From: Streptomyces sp. SID12488
GTDB taxonomy: Bacteria > Actinomycetota > Actinomycetes > Streptomycetales > Streptomycetaceae
Assembly: GCF_010548275.1 (NCBI RefSeq)
Contig: NZ_JAAGLT010000019.1
Coordinates: 116,394 to 180,393, forward strand
Length of the DNA stretch: 64,000 bases
Reading direction: 5' to 3'
Both the position numbers and the translations under genes were made by a program. Under the pieces are notes generated by a model. That model saw only the letters and a list, made by a program, of their open reading frames with translations, had not been told where the DNA came from and searched no databases. Positions 30,752 through 38,832 of this stretch are shown here, in pieces (the stretch's first letter is position 1; each line of letters begins with the position of its first letter).

Positions 30752-32206
30752 TCAGCCGCGCTTCTGCCTCTTCCAGGGTCCCGTGATCGCCAGCATGATC
30801 CCCGGCGTCTGAATGTTCGCGTACAGCGTCTTCCCGTCGGGTGAGAAGGTCACGCCGGTGAACTCGCTGTATTCGGGCGCCTCTTCGGTGCCGGCGTTGA
30901 GTTCGTTGCGGGCGATCGGGTAGGTGCGCCCGCTGTCCGTCGCGCCGAACAGGTGCTGGACGCCTTCGCCGTCCTCGGCGATGACCAGGCCGCCGTACGG
31001 GGAGACGGTGATGTTGTCGGGGCCGTCGAAGGCGCCGTCGGCCGACGGGTCGGGGTTCACGCCCAGCAGGACCTTCAGGGTGAGGGTGCGGCGCTTGGGG
31101 TCGTAGAACCAGACCTGGCCGTCGTGCTGGACGGGGCTCTCGGAGCGGGCGTACGAGGAGACGAGGTAGGTGCCGCCGTCGCCCCACCACATGCCTTCGA
31201 GCTTGCGGGCCCGGGTGATCTCCCCGGCGCCGAACTGCTTGCGCACGTCGACGGTTTTGGCGTCGCGGTCGGGTACGTCGACCCAGTCGACGCCGTACAC
31301 CGTGCCGATCTTCGTGGCGCGGGAGAGGTCGTCGACGAACTTGCCCGCGGAGTCGAAGCACTTGGGCGCCTGGAGGGTGCCCGCAGTGTCGGAGAGGGTG
31401 CGGAAGTTGCCGTGGCCGTGGTGGCAGTGCTGCGGCGGGGTCCAGCGGTAGAGGAGGCCGTTGGGGGACGCGGCGTCCTCGGTGAGGTAGGCGTCGCCCC
31501 GCTTGGGGTCGATGACGACGGCCTCGTGGTTGTAACGCCCGAAGAACTTCAGGGGCTTGGGGTTCCGGTTGGCGCGCTTGTCGCTGGGGTCGACCTCGAA
31601 GACGTAACCGTGGTCCTTGGTCATGCCGTTGACGCCGGCGCGGTCGGAGTTCTCCTCGCAGGTGAGCCAGGTACCCCAAGGGGTGCTGCCGCCCGCGCAG
31701 TTGGTGGAGGTGCCCGCGATGCCCACCCACTCGGCGACGCGACCGTCGGGGCGCACCTCGACGACCGTGCAGCCGCCGGACGCGGCGGGGTCGTAGACGA
31801 GACCCTCGGTGAGCGGCACCGGGTACGTCCAGTCGGCCCGCGGGCCCTTCAGCTCGTGGTTGTTGACCAGGAGGGTGGTGCCGCGCGGGCCCGCGAATGC
31901 GGCAGTGCCGTCATGGTTGGACGGGGTGATCTCGCCGGAGTCCAGTTTGGTCTTCCCACTGTGGGTGATCACGCGGTACGAGAATCCGGCGGGGAGTGCC
32001 AGCAGCCCCTTGGGGTCGGGCAGGAGCGGGCCGTAGCCGACTCCGTGGTGCCCGTGCCGGTCCGTCGCCTCCCCGGCCGCGTCCCCGGTCTCGGTGGACG
32101 CGAGGGCGTTCGGCGCGGTGGCGAGGGCGCCGACGGTGCCGGACAGCGCGACCCCGGCCGAGGTGATGGCGGACTGTCTGCCGAAGTCCCTGCGGGTGAG
32201 CGACAT
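30752..32206 (-). CDS. phoX: PhoX-family alkaline phosphatase, Tat-exported
   Basis: A 484-residue calcium/iron phosphatase of the DUF839/PhoX family, a beta-propeller that releases phosphate from organic esters outside the cell. A twin-arginine signal TRRDFGRQSAITSAG is at residues 4-18. Core features include SNHDGTAAF, NNHELKGPRADW, AGGSTPWGTWLTCEEN (with the conserved Cys/Glu region), YNHEAVVIDP and ASPNGLLYRWTP. The gene is preceded by a Pho box (32284-32301), so it is probably induced by PhoP under phosphate limitation. A Y-RNA gene begins 37 bases beyond its stop codon on the same strand, and I see no clear terminator between them. Confidence 0.92.
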   Translation of the reverse strand: MSLTRRDFGRQSAITSAGVALSGTVGALATAPNALASTETGDAAGEATDRHGHHGVGYGPLLPDPKGLLALPAGFSYRVITHSGKTKLDSGEITPSNHDGTAAFAGPRGTTLLVNNHELKGPRADWTYPVPLTEGLVYDPAASGGCTVVEVRPDGRVAEWVGIAGTSTNCAGGSTPWGTWLTCEENSDRAGVNGMTKDHGYVFEVDPSDKRANRNPKPLKFFGRYNHEAVVIDPKRGDAYLTEDAASPNGLLYRWTPPQHCHHGHGNFRTLSDTAGTLQAPKCFDSAGKFVDDLSRATKIGTVYGVDWVDVPDRDAKTVDVRKQFGAGEITRARKLEGMWWGDGGTYLVSSYARSESPVQHDGQVWFYDPKRRTLTLKVLLGVNPDPSADGAFDGPDNITVSPYGGLVIAEDGEGVQHLFGATDSGRTYPIARNELNAGTEEAPEYSEFTGVTFSPDGKTLYANIQTPGIMLAITGPWKRQKRG

Positions 32207-32283
32207 GATGTCTCCTGTGACGGGGGGCGTGCCAAGGCAGTGGAGGGCGGCGCACTCGGTTCGCCGCCACCGTCCCGCCCCCG

Positions 32284-32301
32284 CCTGAACACAAGTTGAA
32301 C
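32284..32301 (-). promoter_or_regulatory. Pho box upstream of phoX
   Basis: GTTCAACTTGTGTTCAGG on the minus strand: two GTTCAnn units exactly 11 bases apart, as in Streptomyces PhoP direct repeats (consensus GTTCACC). It lies about 80 bases upstream of the phoX start. Confidence 0.65.
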
Positions 32302-32368
32302 GGGGAGCGACTTCACGGACCCCGCTTCAGCCAAATCACCCCGCCCCCAAGGCCGCTGCCTCGAGGCT

Positions 32369-32422
32369 GCTGCCCCGAAGGGGCAGCACCGAAGGGGCGC
32401 GGGGAACTGCGCGACCAGCCAC
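32369..32422 (+). repeat. Dispersed repeat family 1, copy 2, with leading hairpin
   Basis: A GCTGCCCC-GAA-GGGGCAGC hairpin (32369-32387) is followed by the 30-base element (32393-32422), identical to copy 1. It lies after the stop codon of the gene at 32477 and upstream of the phoX promoter. Confidence 0.85.
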
Positions 32423-32476
32423 AACGCACCCGCAGCCGGGAGCCGACCCGCAGCACCCCTACGGAATCCGCACCGC

Positions 32477-33967
32477 TCACCCCCCTTGCTGCGACCGCGC
32501 CTTGAACGCAGCCTTCCGCGCCTCCTTGGCCACCCGCTTGTCCGGGTGCAGCCGTCCCATCGCCTCCAGCACGTCCGGCGTCGCCGGATGGTCCACGCGC
32601 CAGGCCGCCTCGAAGAAGCCGCCGTGCTGCTGCGCGAGTCCCTCGACCAGTCCGCGCAGTTCCGCCGAGTTGCCCTCGGCCGCCAGCTGGGCGGCCACCG
32701 TGTCGATGGTCAGCCAGAACACCATCGCCTCGGACGGGGCCGGCACGTCCGGCGCGCCGTACTCGCTGAGCCAGACACGGGCGAGGCCGCCCAGTTCGGC
32801 GTCGTCGAGGACCTCGCGCAGCGCGGGCTCGGCCTCGCCGCCGACGAGGGACAGGGCCTGCTGGCAGTGCAGCCGCCGCAGTGGCGCTCCGGCGTCACCA
32901 CCCCGGGCCGCCGCCAGCAACTCCCTTGCTGCGGCGAGGGGTTCGCGGCGCGTCAGCCACTGTTCGGTCTCGGCCCGCGCGGCGGTCGCGGGGAAGGCCG
33001 CCATACCGTCGAGCAGTGCGTCCGCGCCCTTGTCGGCGAGGTCTCCGACGGCCGGCGCCTCGAAACCGGACTCCAGCAGCCGCGCCCGTACGCCGTACAG
33101 GCCGAGCGGGGTGAGCCGCACCATGCCGTAGCGGGAGACGTCGGTCTCGTCGCCCGTCGGCGCACCTTTCTCGGCGGGGTCGTCGGTGTCCGCCATGAGC
33201 GCCTCGTCGACGGGCCGGTAGGCGACGAGCCCGACGGGTTCGAGCAGCCTGAACTGGTCGTCGAGGCGCATCATCATGTCCGAGACCTGCTCCAGGACGT
33301 CGTTGGTGGGCTCGCCCATGTCGCTCGGTACGACCATGGACGCGGCCAGCGCCGGCAGCGGTACCGGGATGTCGGCGGGGCCGCCCTCACTGACGCTCAG
33401 CAGGTACAGGTTGGCGAGCACACCGTCGAGGAAGTCGGCCTCCGCGTCGGGGTCCCAGTCCAGCCGGGAGAAGTCGACCTCGCCGCTCTCGCCCATGGAG
33501 TCGACGAGGTCGTCGAGGTCGGGCACGCTCGCGTCGGCGAGGACGGTCTCCAGCGCCCCGAGCCACACCCCGAGCACCTCGTGCGGCGCCCCGGAGGTGA
33601 GCAGGGCCAGATCCTCGCCCACCGTGACAGTGCCCTCGTCCTCGTCGACGACCTCGACGAGCCCGGTGTCCACAGCGATCCGCCAGGCCTCACTGGCGTA
33701 GGCGAGCGCGTCCTCGACACTCACGTCACCCGCATTCACGTCACCCACGCCCGCGCCGTCGCCGTCGCCGTCGATCAGCCCCAGCGCCCGAGCCGCCGCC
33801 GGGAGTTGCTCCTCGACGAGTACGCCCCCGGTCTCGACCCGGGTGTCCGGACCGGCCCAGCGGGCGAGGCGGGCGGCGCGGGAGACCAGCGGGGCGGCGA
33901 GCGCGTCCCGCGCCAACTCCGCTTCGGAGTGCAGTCGCACCGGCGGCAGGGGGGAGCTGTCTGACAT
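32477..33967 (-). CDS. Conserved actinobacterial protein of unknown function
   Basis: A 496-residue, acidic, alanine-rich protein that I cannot assign to a characterised family. It is mostly helical and has no signal peptide or membrane segment. Asp/Glu-rich stretches occur at about residues 65-130 and 160-190. The C-terminal part (DVLEAMGRLHPDKRVAKEAR, then KAAFKARSQQGG) is basic, with HEAT-like spacing in the preceding 150 residues (LRRLHCQQALSLVGGEAEPA). The start MSDSSPLPPV is preceded by GAGGAGA. It stands alone, divergent from the secreted nuclease gene. Confidence 0.75.
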   Translation of the reverse strand: MSDSSPLPPVRLHSEAELARDALAAPLVSRAARLARWAGPDTRVETGGVLVEEQLPAAARALGLIDGDGDGAGVGDVNAGDVSVEDALAYASEAWRIAVDTGLVEVVDEDEGTVTVGEDLALLTSGAPHEVLGVWLGALETVLADASVPDLDDLVDSMGESGEVDFSRLDWDPDAEADFLDGVLANLYLLSVSEGGPADIPVPLPALAASMVVPSDMGEPTNDVLEQVSDMMMRLDDQFRLLEPVGLVAYRPVDEALMADTDDPAEKGAPTGDETDVSRYGMVRLTPLGLYGVRARLLESGFEAPAVGDLADKGADALLDGMAAFPATAARAETEQWLTRREPLAAARELLAAARGGDAGAPLRRLHCQQALSLVGGEAEPALREVLDDAELGGLARVWLSEYGAPDVPAPSEAMVFWLTIDTVAAQLAAEGNSAELRGLVEGLAQQHGGFFEAAWRVDHPATPDVLEAMGRLHPDKRVAKEARKAAFKARSQQGG

Positions 33968-34449
33968 CGGCTGTTTTCTCCTCAGGCGCCCGAAAGGCCG
34001 TACGGCGGCACCCGGTAAGCGTCCGGAGTCCGACGACGGCGTCTGACGACCGTACGACGTTGCGTTGAAGGCCGTACGACTCAACCGCTCAGCCTAGACG
34101 GATTTGGCACCATGCCACCCGGTTCATGTACCTGTCAGGGGCGACAGATGGCTGAAACCTTGACAAGTGGCCTGACCAGGCAGGAGATTGACGCGCGTAG
34201 AAGTGGAGGGGACGCCGATTCACCGCATCCCCTCGCCTTCCACCGTGCTCCATCGTGTTCACTGTTCTCCCAAGCCGGGCGTTCACTGCCGATCGCCTGG
34301 TGCCGAACCTTCGGCGCGGAGCCTTCCGTGCCGAGTGTTCACCGGATGTCTACGCGCGTCGCCAGTCGCCCAGCGGGTCGCGTTCCCCCCATGGCACCAC
34401 CCTTATCACTTTCGTCCCGGCACCCATGTTTGTCCCCGGAGGGATCCCG
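33968..34449. other. 482-base intergenic region without a convincing gene
   Basis: It holds the divergent promoters for the gene at 32477 and the nuclease. Seen here: CCGTACGG (33998-34005), CCGTACGAC twice, 22 bases apart (34050 and 34072), a small hairpin CTGTC-AGGGGC-GACAG (34132-34147), a TTGACA at 34160, and three GTTCAC motifs (34257, 34281, 34337) that are not in 11-base phase. A 65-codon frame on the minus strand (34089-34286) is not credible. Confidence 0.5.
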
Positions 34450-36279
34450 TTGCCGAGCAAGTCTTCTGCGCGTCTTGCCGCGCTCACTGTCGCCGCTGTC
34501 TGTTCCACGGTCGCCACCATGGTCGTGGTCCCGTCGGCCGCACACGCCGACACAGTGCACATTCATGACATCCAGGGCACCACGCGCCTGTCCCCGCTCG
34601 CGGGCCAGAAGGTCACGGACGTGGCGGGAATCGTCACCGGCGTCCGTACCTACGGTTCGTCGCGCGGTTTCTGGATCCAGGACACGGCCCCGGACGCCGA
34701 CCCGGCCACCAGCGAGGGCGTCTTCGTCTTCACCAGCACCAAGCCGACCGTCGCGGTCGGCGACTCGGTCACCGTCACCGGCACCGTCTCGGAGTTCGTG
34801 CCCGGCGGCACCTCGACCGGCAACCAGACGGTGACGGAGATCGTCAAGCCGACGATCACCGTCGTCTCCAGCGGTAACGCGGTCCCGGCCCCGGTCGTCG
34901 TCGACGCCCGGTCCGTACCGGCCGCCTACACCCCGGCCGGCGACACCGCCGCGAGCGGTTCGGTCAACGCGCTGACGCTGCGACCCAAGAAGTACGCCCT
35001 GGACTACTACGAGTCCCTCGAGGGCATGAACGTCCAGGTCAAGAACGCCCGCGTGGTCACCGCCACCGACCCGTACACCGAGCTGTGGGTCACGGTGAAG
35101 CCGAACGAGAACGACAACCGGCGTGGCGGCACGGTGTACAACGCGTACACCTCGCAGAACACCGGCCGGCTCCAGATCCAGTCCCTGGGCGCGGTCGCCG
35201 ACTTCCCGACCGCGAACGTCGGCGACAGCCTCAAGGGCGCCACGACCGGCCCGCTGGACTACAACCAGTTCGGTGGCTACACGCTCGTCGCCAACGAGCT
35301 CGGCACCCTGAAGCAGGGCGGCCTCAAGCGCGAGACGACCCGCAAGCAGTCGCGGAACGAGCTCGCGGTGGCGACGTACAACGTCGAGAACCTCGACCCG
35401 TCGGACGGCACCTTCGCCGCGCACGCCGCCGCGATCGTGAACAACCTGCAGTCGCCCGACATCCTGTCCCTGGAGGAGATCCAGGACAACAACGGCGCGA
35501 CGAAGGACGGTACGGTCGCCGCCGACAAGACGGTCAAGAAGCTGATCGACGCGATCGTGGCGGCGGGCGGCCCGGCGTACGACTGGCGCTCCATCAACCC
35601 GGTCGACCTCGCGGACGGCGGCGAGCCCGGCGGCAACATCCGTCAGGTGTTCCTGTTCAACCCGGCGCGGGTCTCCTTCACCGACCGGCCGGGCGGCGAC
35701 GCCACGACCGCCGTCGGCGTCACCAAGGACCACGGCAAGGCGGCCCTGACGCTCTCGCCGGGCCGAATAGACCCGGCGAACGCGGCCTGGACGAACAGCC
35801 GCAAGCCGCTCGCGGGCGAGTTCGTCTTCCGCGGCAAGACCGTCATCCTGATCGCCAACCACTTCGCCTCGAAGGGCGGCGACCAGGGTCTCACCTCGCA
35901 GTTCCAGCCGCCGGCGCGCAGCTCGGAGACCCAGCGTCACCTCCAGGCGACCGCGGTGAACACGTTCGTCAAGGACATCCTGAAGGTCCAGAAGAACGCG
36001 GACGTGATCACGCTCGGCGACATCAACGACTTCGATTTCTCCGGCACCGCCAAGCTGCTGGAGAACGGCCACGCGCTGTGGTCGGCGATCAAGTCGCTGC
36101 CGAAGCGCGAGCGTTACACCTACGACTACCAGGGCAACAGCCAGGTCCTGGACCAGATCCTGATCAGCCCGTCGATCAGGCGCGGCCGCAACTTCGACTA
36201 CGACTCCGTGCACATCAACTCGGAGTTCAACGACCAGATCAGCGACCACGACCCGCAGGTGCTGCGGTACCAGCCGTAA
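34450..36279 (+). CDS. Secreted endonuclease/exonuclease/phosphatase-family nuclease
   Basis: A 609-residue extracellular nuclease. Residues 1-33 form a signal peptide (MPSKSSARLAALTVAAVCST...). An OB-like/lamin-tail-type N-terminal domain (about 35-150) shows ITDIQG-like and VAGIVTGVRTYGSSRGFWIQ sequences, as in ExeM/XPS-type nucleases. The catalytic EEP domain covers about residues 305-609: VATYNVENLD, SLEEIQDNNG, IANHFASKGGD, TLGDINDFDFSG and the terminal SDHDPQVL, which carry the metal- and phosphate-binding residues. The start is a TTG at 34450, chosen because GGAGGGA lies seven bases before it and the signal peptide begins there; an ATG at 34426 is the alternative. It probably degrades extracellular nucleic acid for nutrition. 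Confidence 0.9.
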   Translation: MPSKSSARLAALTVAAVCSTVATMVVVPSAAHADTVHIHDIQGTTRLSPLAGQKVTDVAGIVTGVRTYGSSRGFWIQDTAPDADPATSEGVFVFTSTKPTVAVGDSVTVTGTVSEFVPGGTSTGNQTVTEIVKPTITVVSSGNAVPAPVVVDARSVPAAYTPAGDTAASGSVNALTLRPKKYALDYYESLEGMNVQVKNARVVTATDPYTELWVTVKPNENDNRRGGTVYNAYTSQNTGRLQIQSLGAVADFPTANVGDSLKGATTGPLDYNQFGGYTLVANELGTLKQGGLKRETTRKQSRNELAVATYNVENLDPSDGTFAAHAAAIVNNLQSPDILSLEEIQDNNGATKDGTVAADKTVKKLIDAIVAAGGPAYDWRSINPVDLADGGEPGGNIRQVFLFNPARVSFTDRPGGDATTAVGVTKDHGKAALTLSPGRIDPANAAWTNSRKPLAGEFVFRGKTVILIANHFASKGGDQGLTSQFQPPARSSETQRHLQATAVNTFVKDILKVQKNADVITLGDINDFDFSGTAKLLENGHALWSAIKSLPKRERYTYDYQGNSQVLDQILISPSIRRGRNFDYDSVHINSEFNDQISDHDPQVLRYQP

Positions 36280-36316
36280 CCCCTGACCGCTGGTTCCGGT
36301 AGTCGTACACGGCCGC

Positions 36317-37072
36317 TCAGGACTGGCTGAACACGCCGTTCAGCCAGTCCTGCCAGGCGGTCTCGCACTCCTTGATCTCGGAGATCTCGGCACCCGGCGT
36401 GAAGTCGTGCAGGGAGACACCCACCGGGTAACCCCAGTGGTTGCGCCCGAAGAAACGGGTGAGGCCCCGGTCCGTGCGCAGCCCGATGAAGTACGGGTTG
36501 CGGAAGTCGACCACCGCCTCGAACTCGTCGGGCCCCCGGACCGTCACTCGCGCCCCGACAGCCACGTCCTCCCCTACCCCGAGCGCCCGCCCGACGACAG
36601 CCAGGGCGTCGGCGGCCTTGGACGCCTCGGGCCCGTCGAAGGTGGCGAAGGCGACCGGGCGGGGCGCGAAGTGGGTCAGGTACTCGCGCAGAGTGTGCAG
36701 ATAGAAGTCGGTGTGCCGGGCGGCGCCGTCGTACTGGTTGTCCCAGTCGTCGACGAAGATGCCGCTGTGCACGTAACGCACCCACGCCCGGCGGCCCTCG
36801 TCGCGCGGTTCGACGGTGTAGTCGAGCTGGTTGAGGGTCTGCTCGGAGATGCCCTCGACGTCCTCGACACGGTTGGTGTAGCGGTGCGGCGGGTCCCAGG
36901 CGATGACCTTGGATCCGAAGGGCCCCTTGCCGCCGACCCGCGGCTCAGGGGGCTCCATCGGCCACAGATAGCCTCCGGTCCCAGTGGTGATCGCCTCCCA
37001 GACCTCCGCCGGACTGGCGTCGACCTCGAACTCACGCGCGATCTCGAATTCCCTGGAAACTTCCTTGGACAT
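36317..37072 (-). CDS. SRPBCC (AHSA1/START-like) domain protein
   Basis: A 251-residue ligand-binding-fold protein with two related halves. The first half begins IAREFEVDASPAEVWEAITT with GPFGSKVIAWDPPHRYTNRV, the pattern of AHSA1-type proteins. The second half is more divergent (FRNPYFIGLRTDRGLTRFFG). I chose the ATG at 37070-37072 because AGGAG lies eight bases before it; the GTG nine bases earlier, which overlaps the upstream stop codon, leaves no room for a ribosome-binding site. The gene is directly downstream of an ArsR-type regulator, a very common pairing. The ligand is unknown. Confidence 0.85.
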   Translation of the reverse strand: MSKEVSREFEIAREFEVDASPAEVWEAITTGTGGYLWPMEPPEPRVGGKGPFGSKVIAWDPPHRYTNRVEDVEGISEQTLNQLDYTVEPRDEGRRAWVRYVHSGIFVDDWDNQYDGAARHTDFYLHTLREYLTHFAPRPVAFATFDGPEASKAADALAVVGRALGVGEDVAVGARVTVRGPDEFEAVVDFRNPYFIGLRTDRGLTRFFGRNHWGYPVGVSLHDFTPGAEISEIKECETAWQDWLNGVFSQS

Positions 37073-37077
37073 GGCGC

Positions 37078-37758
37078 TCACTCCTGGATTTCCGTAGTGC
37101 CCGTGGTGCCGGTGATGTCTGGGGTGCTTGTGATGGCTTCAGTACTCGCCGTACTCGAAGCCGGTTCGCCGGGCTGAGGTTTGACCGTCGGGTGCACGGC
37201 CACGACGATGCGGTGATCGCGCCCGCCCTCGACACCGGGCGAGTCGTACTTGCGCAGCAACGCGCTGACGCCCGCCGTCAACTCCTCGATGAACGCGGCC
37301 CGGTCGCCGGCGGAGGCGAACCGCACCTCGCCGTCGAGCGCGTAGGTGGCGAGCCGCTTACGGGCCCGGGTGGCGCCGGTGATCAGCGTGCCGACGTCTC
37401 GCACCAACCGCGCCCCGACCGCCAGCAGCCAGCGCGCGGAGAGCTGGTCCCGGAAACGGTCGGGATCGGGCTGTACGGCGGCCAGTGCAAGCGGTGAGAT
37501 GACGTACGACGCGGCGGTCGCCCGCATCAGACGCTCGGTGACGTTGCCCTTGCGGCGCTCCCCGGCCAGCTCGACCAGGCCGTGCCGCTCCAGCGCCTTG
37601 AGGTGGTAGTTCACCTTCTGCCGGGGCAGTCCGACCTTGCCGGCCAGCATGGCGGCCGACGCGGGCCCGGCGGCCAGCTCGGCGAGCAGCCGGCCCCGTA
37701 TGGGGTCCAGCGAGACGGCGGCAGCCGCCGGGTCCTCGATCACGGTGACGTCCAGCAT
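37078..37758 (-). CDS. ArsR-type winged-helix regulator
   Basis: A 226-residue regulator. The winged helix (about residues 15-75) shows IRGRLLAELAAGPASAAMLA followed by GKVGLPRQKVNYHLKALERH, the helix-turn-helix of the ArsR/HTH_20 group. There is no cysteine metal site. The C-terminal tail (from about 195) is Thr/Pro-rich and low in complexity. It is five bases upstream of the SRPBCC gene on the same strand and probably controls that operon. Four 11-base direct repeats lie about 100 bases upstream of its start (37853-37892). Confidence 0.87.
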   Translation of the reverse strand: MLDVTVIEDPAAAAVSLDPIRGRLLAELAAGPASAAMLAGKVGLPRQKVNYHLKALERHGLVELAGERRKGNVTERLMRATAASYVISPLALAAVQPDPDRFRDQLSARWLLAVGARLVRDVGTLITGATRARKRLATYALDGEVRFASAGDRAAFIEELTAGVSALLRKYDSPGVEGGRDHRIVVAVHPTVKPQPGEPASSTASTEAITSTPDITGTTGTTEIQE

Positions 37759-37852
37759 GGCTCCACCGTCTCACCGAACACATTTTTTGTCCAGGGGAGA
37801 AAAGTATTCGGCGAACGAGGCTCCGGCGAAGCCGACCAGATCATTCAGCCCG

Positions 37853-37892
37853 GTTCACTCGGGGATCACTGGGGGATCACTGGGCGATCACT
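37853..37892. repeat. Four direct repeats at exact 11-base period
   Basis: GTTCACT, GATCACT, GATCACT and GATCACT begin at 37853, 37864, 37875 and 37886. The 11-base period and the GTTCAC-like unit match the layout of PhoP-type direct-repeat operators. It lies upstream of the ArsR gene and overlaps the last codon of the convergently placed monooxygenase-like gene. Confidence 0.6.
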
Positions 37893-38595
37893 CAGGGACG
37901 AGTCCGAGGACGTACGAGTACTGACTGCCGGTGATCGACTTCACCCCGGGATACGTCCGTACGCGCTCCCACTCCGCACCGGCCGCCACCTCGGCACCCT
38001 CCACCGGCTCGGCGATGGCCGCCTCGTAGGACTCCGGGCTCTCCCACTCGGCGTAGTTCAGGACGTGGGTGCCGTCCTGGCTGAGGTGGAAGTGGGCGGA
38101 GATGAGCCCGCGGTCACCCTCCGCCGACCGGGCGAGGGCGGCGAGCACCAGGTCGACCCACTCGCGCCGCCGCTCCGCTGCCCCCTCCTCGCAGTCGATC
38201 CGGACGGTCACGACGAGCCCGGGAACGCGCACGTCCCCGGCGGCCCGCTCATGGCTGCGGTACCGCCGGTACCGGTCGAGGGCGACCCGTTCGATCCCCG
38301 GTACGGCGGTGTCGATCTCGTCGACGCGCGCCTGCCGCTGGGTCTTGAGAAACGCCTCGTAGTCCTGCTCGCGGGCCCACTGGGAGTGATGGAGCAGAGT
38401 GGTCCCGTCCTGACCGGCGTAGACGAAGTAGCCGAGCCCTCCCCCCACCGGCCAGGCCTGACGCTCCCAGGTCGCGGCGATCGCGTCGACCGTCTCCCGC
38501 TGCCGCTCGGGTGTGCCGACCCGCCAGGTACTGAAGAAGGGCGCTTCGACGTCAGGGCGGGTGAGGTCGGGGTATGTGTCGGTACGACGGGTCAT
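37888..38595 (-). CDS. Two-domain antibiotic biosynthesis monooxygenase (ABM)-like protein
   Basis: A 235-residue protein with two ferredoxin-like ABM domains (about residues 15-100 and 120-215). Domain 1 shows FFSTWRVGTPERQRETVDAI and LLHHSQWAREQDYEAFL; domain 2 shows LVVTVRIDCEEGAAERRREW and HVLNYAEWESPESYEAA. In other proteins of this fold such domains oxidise quinones or degrade heme, or have no known activity. No biosynthetic cluster surrounds it, so the name should not be read as antibiotic synthesis. A MerR-type promoter element precedes it (38643-38664), which suggests induction by a redox or metal signal. Confidence 0.85.
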   Translation of the reverse strand: MTRRTDTYPDLTRPDVEAPFFSTWRVGTPERQRETVDAIAATWERQAWPVGGGLGYFVYAGQDGTTLLHHSQWAREQDYEAFLKTQRQARVDEIDTAVPGIERVALDRYRRYRSHERAAGDVRVPGLVVTVRIDCEEGAAERRREWVDLVLAALARSAEGDRGLISAHFHLSQDGTHVLNYAEWESPESYEAAIAEPVEGAEVAAGAEWERVRTYPGVKSITGSQYSYVLGLVPE

Positions 38596-38642
38596 GGCGG
38601 CCTCCGTTGATCGGCGTCGATGGGGTACGCCGACCAGCCTCC

Positions 38643-38664
38643 GACCTCGACTGTGGTTGAGGTC
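38643..38664 (-). promoter_or_regulatory. MerR-family (SoxR-like) operator/promoter
   Basis: Arms GACCTCGAC and GTTGAGGTC with spacer TGTG, one mismatch. On the minus strand a TTGACC -35 box is embedded in one arm, as in MerR-type promoters with long spacers. It lies about 48 bases upstream of the ABM gene start. No MerR gene is nearby. Confidence 0.55.
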
Positions 38665-38832
38665 AAGCCCTACCGGAGGCCAACTCCCCCACCTGACAGG
38701 TCCGTTGCCAGGACCCCTTCTTCAGGGAGTTGAACGCCATCACCCCAACACTCCAACCCGGAAGCATCACTTACGAATACCAGGTACAAGAATTAAGTGG
38801 AGCTTCACCAACACCTTGCCGAGACTACTCGC

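Noticed and set aside
34089..34286. 65-codon gene on the minus strand
   Set aside because: It lacks a ribosome-binding site, its codon use does not match the neighbours, and it lies in a divergent promoter region.
34257..34343. Pho box upstream of the secreted nuclease
   Set aside because: Three GTTCAC motifs are present but are 24 and 56 bases apart, not in the 11-base phase that PhoP repeats need.
37888..38595. Antibiotic biosynthetic cluster around the ABM-domain protein
   Set aside because: No polyketide, peptide or terpene synthase genes or tailoring enzymes are nearby; ABM is only a fold name.
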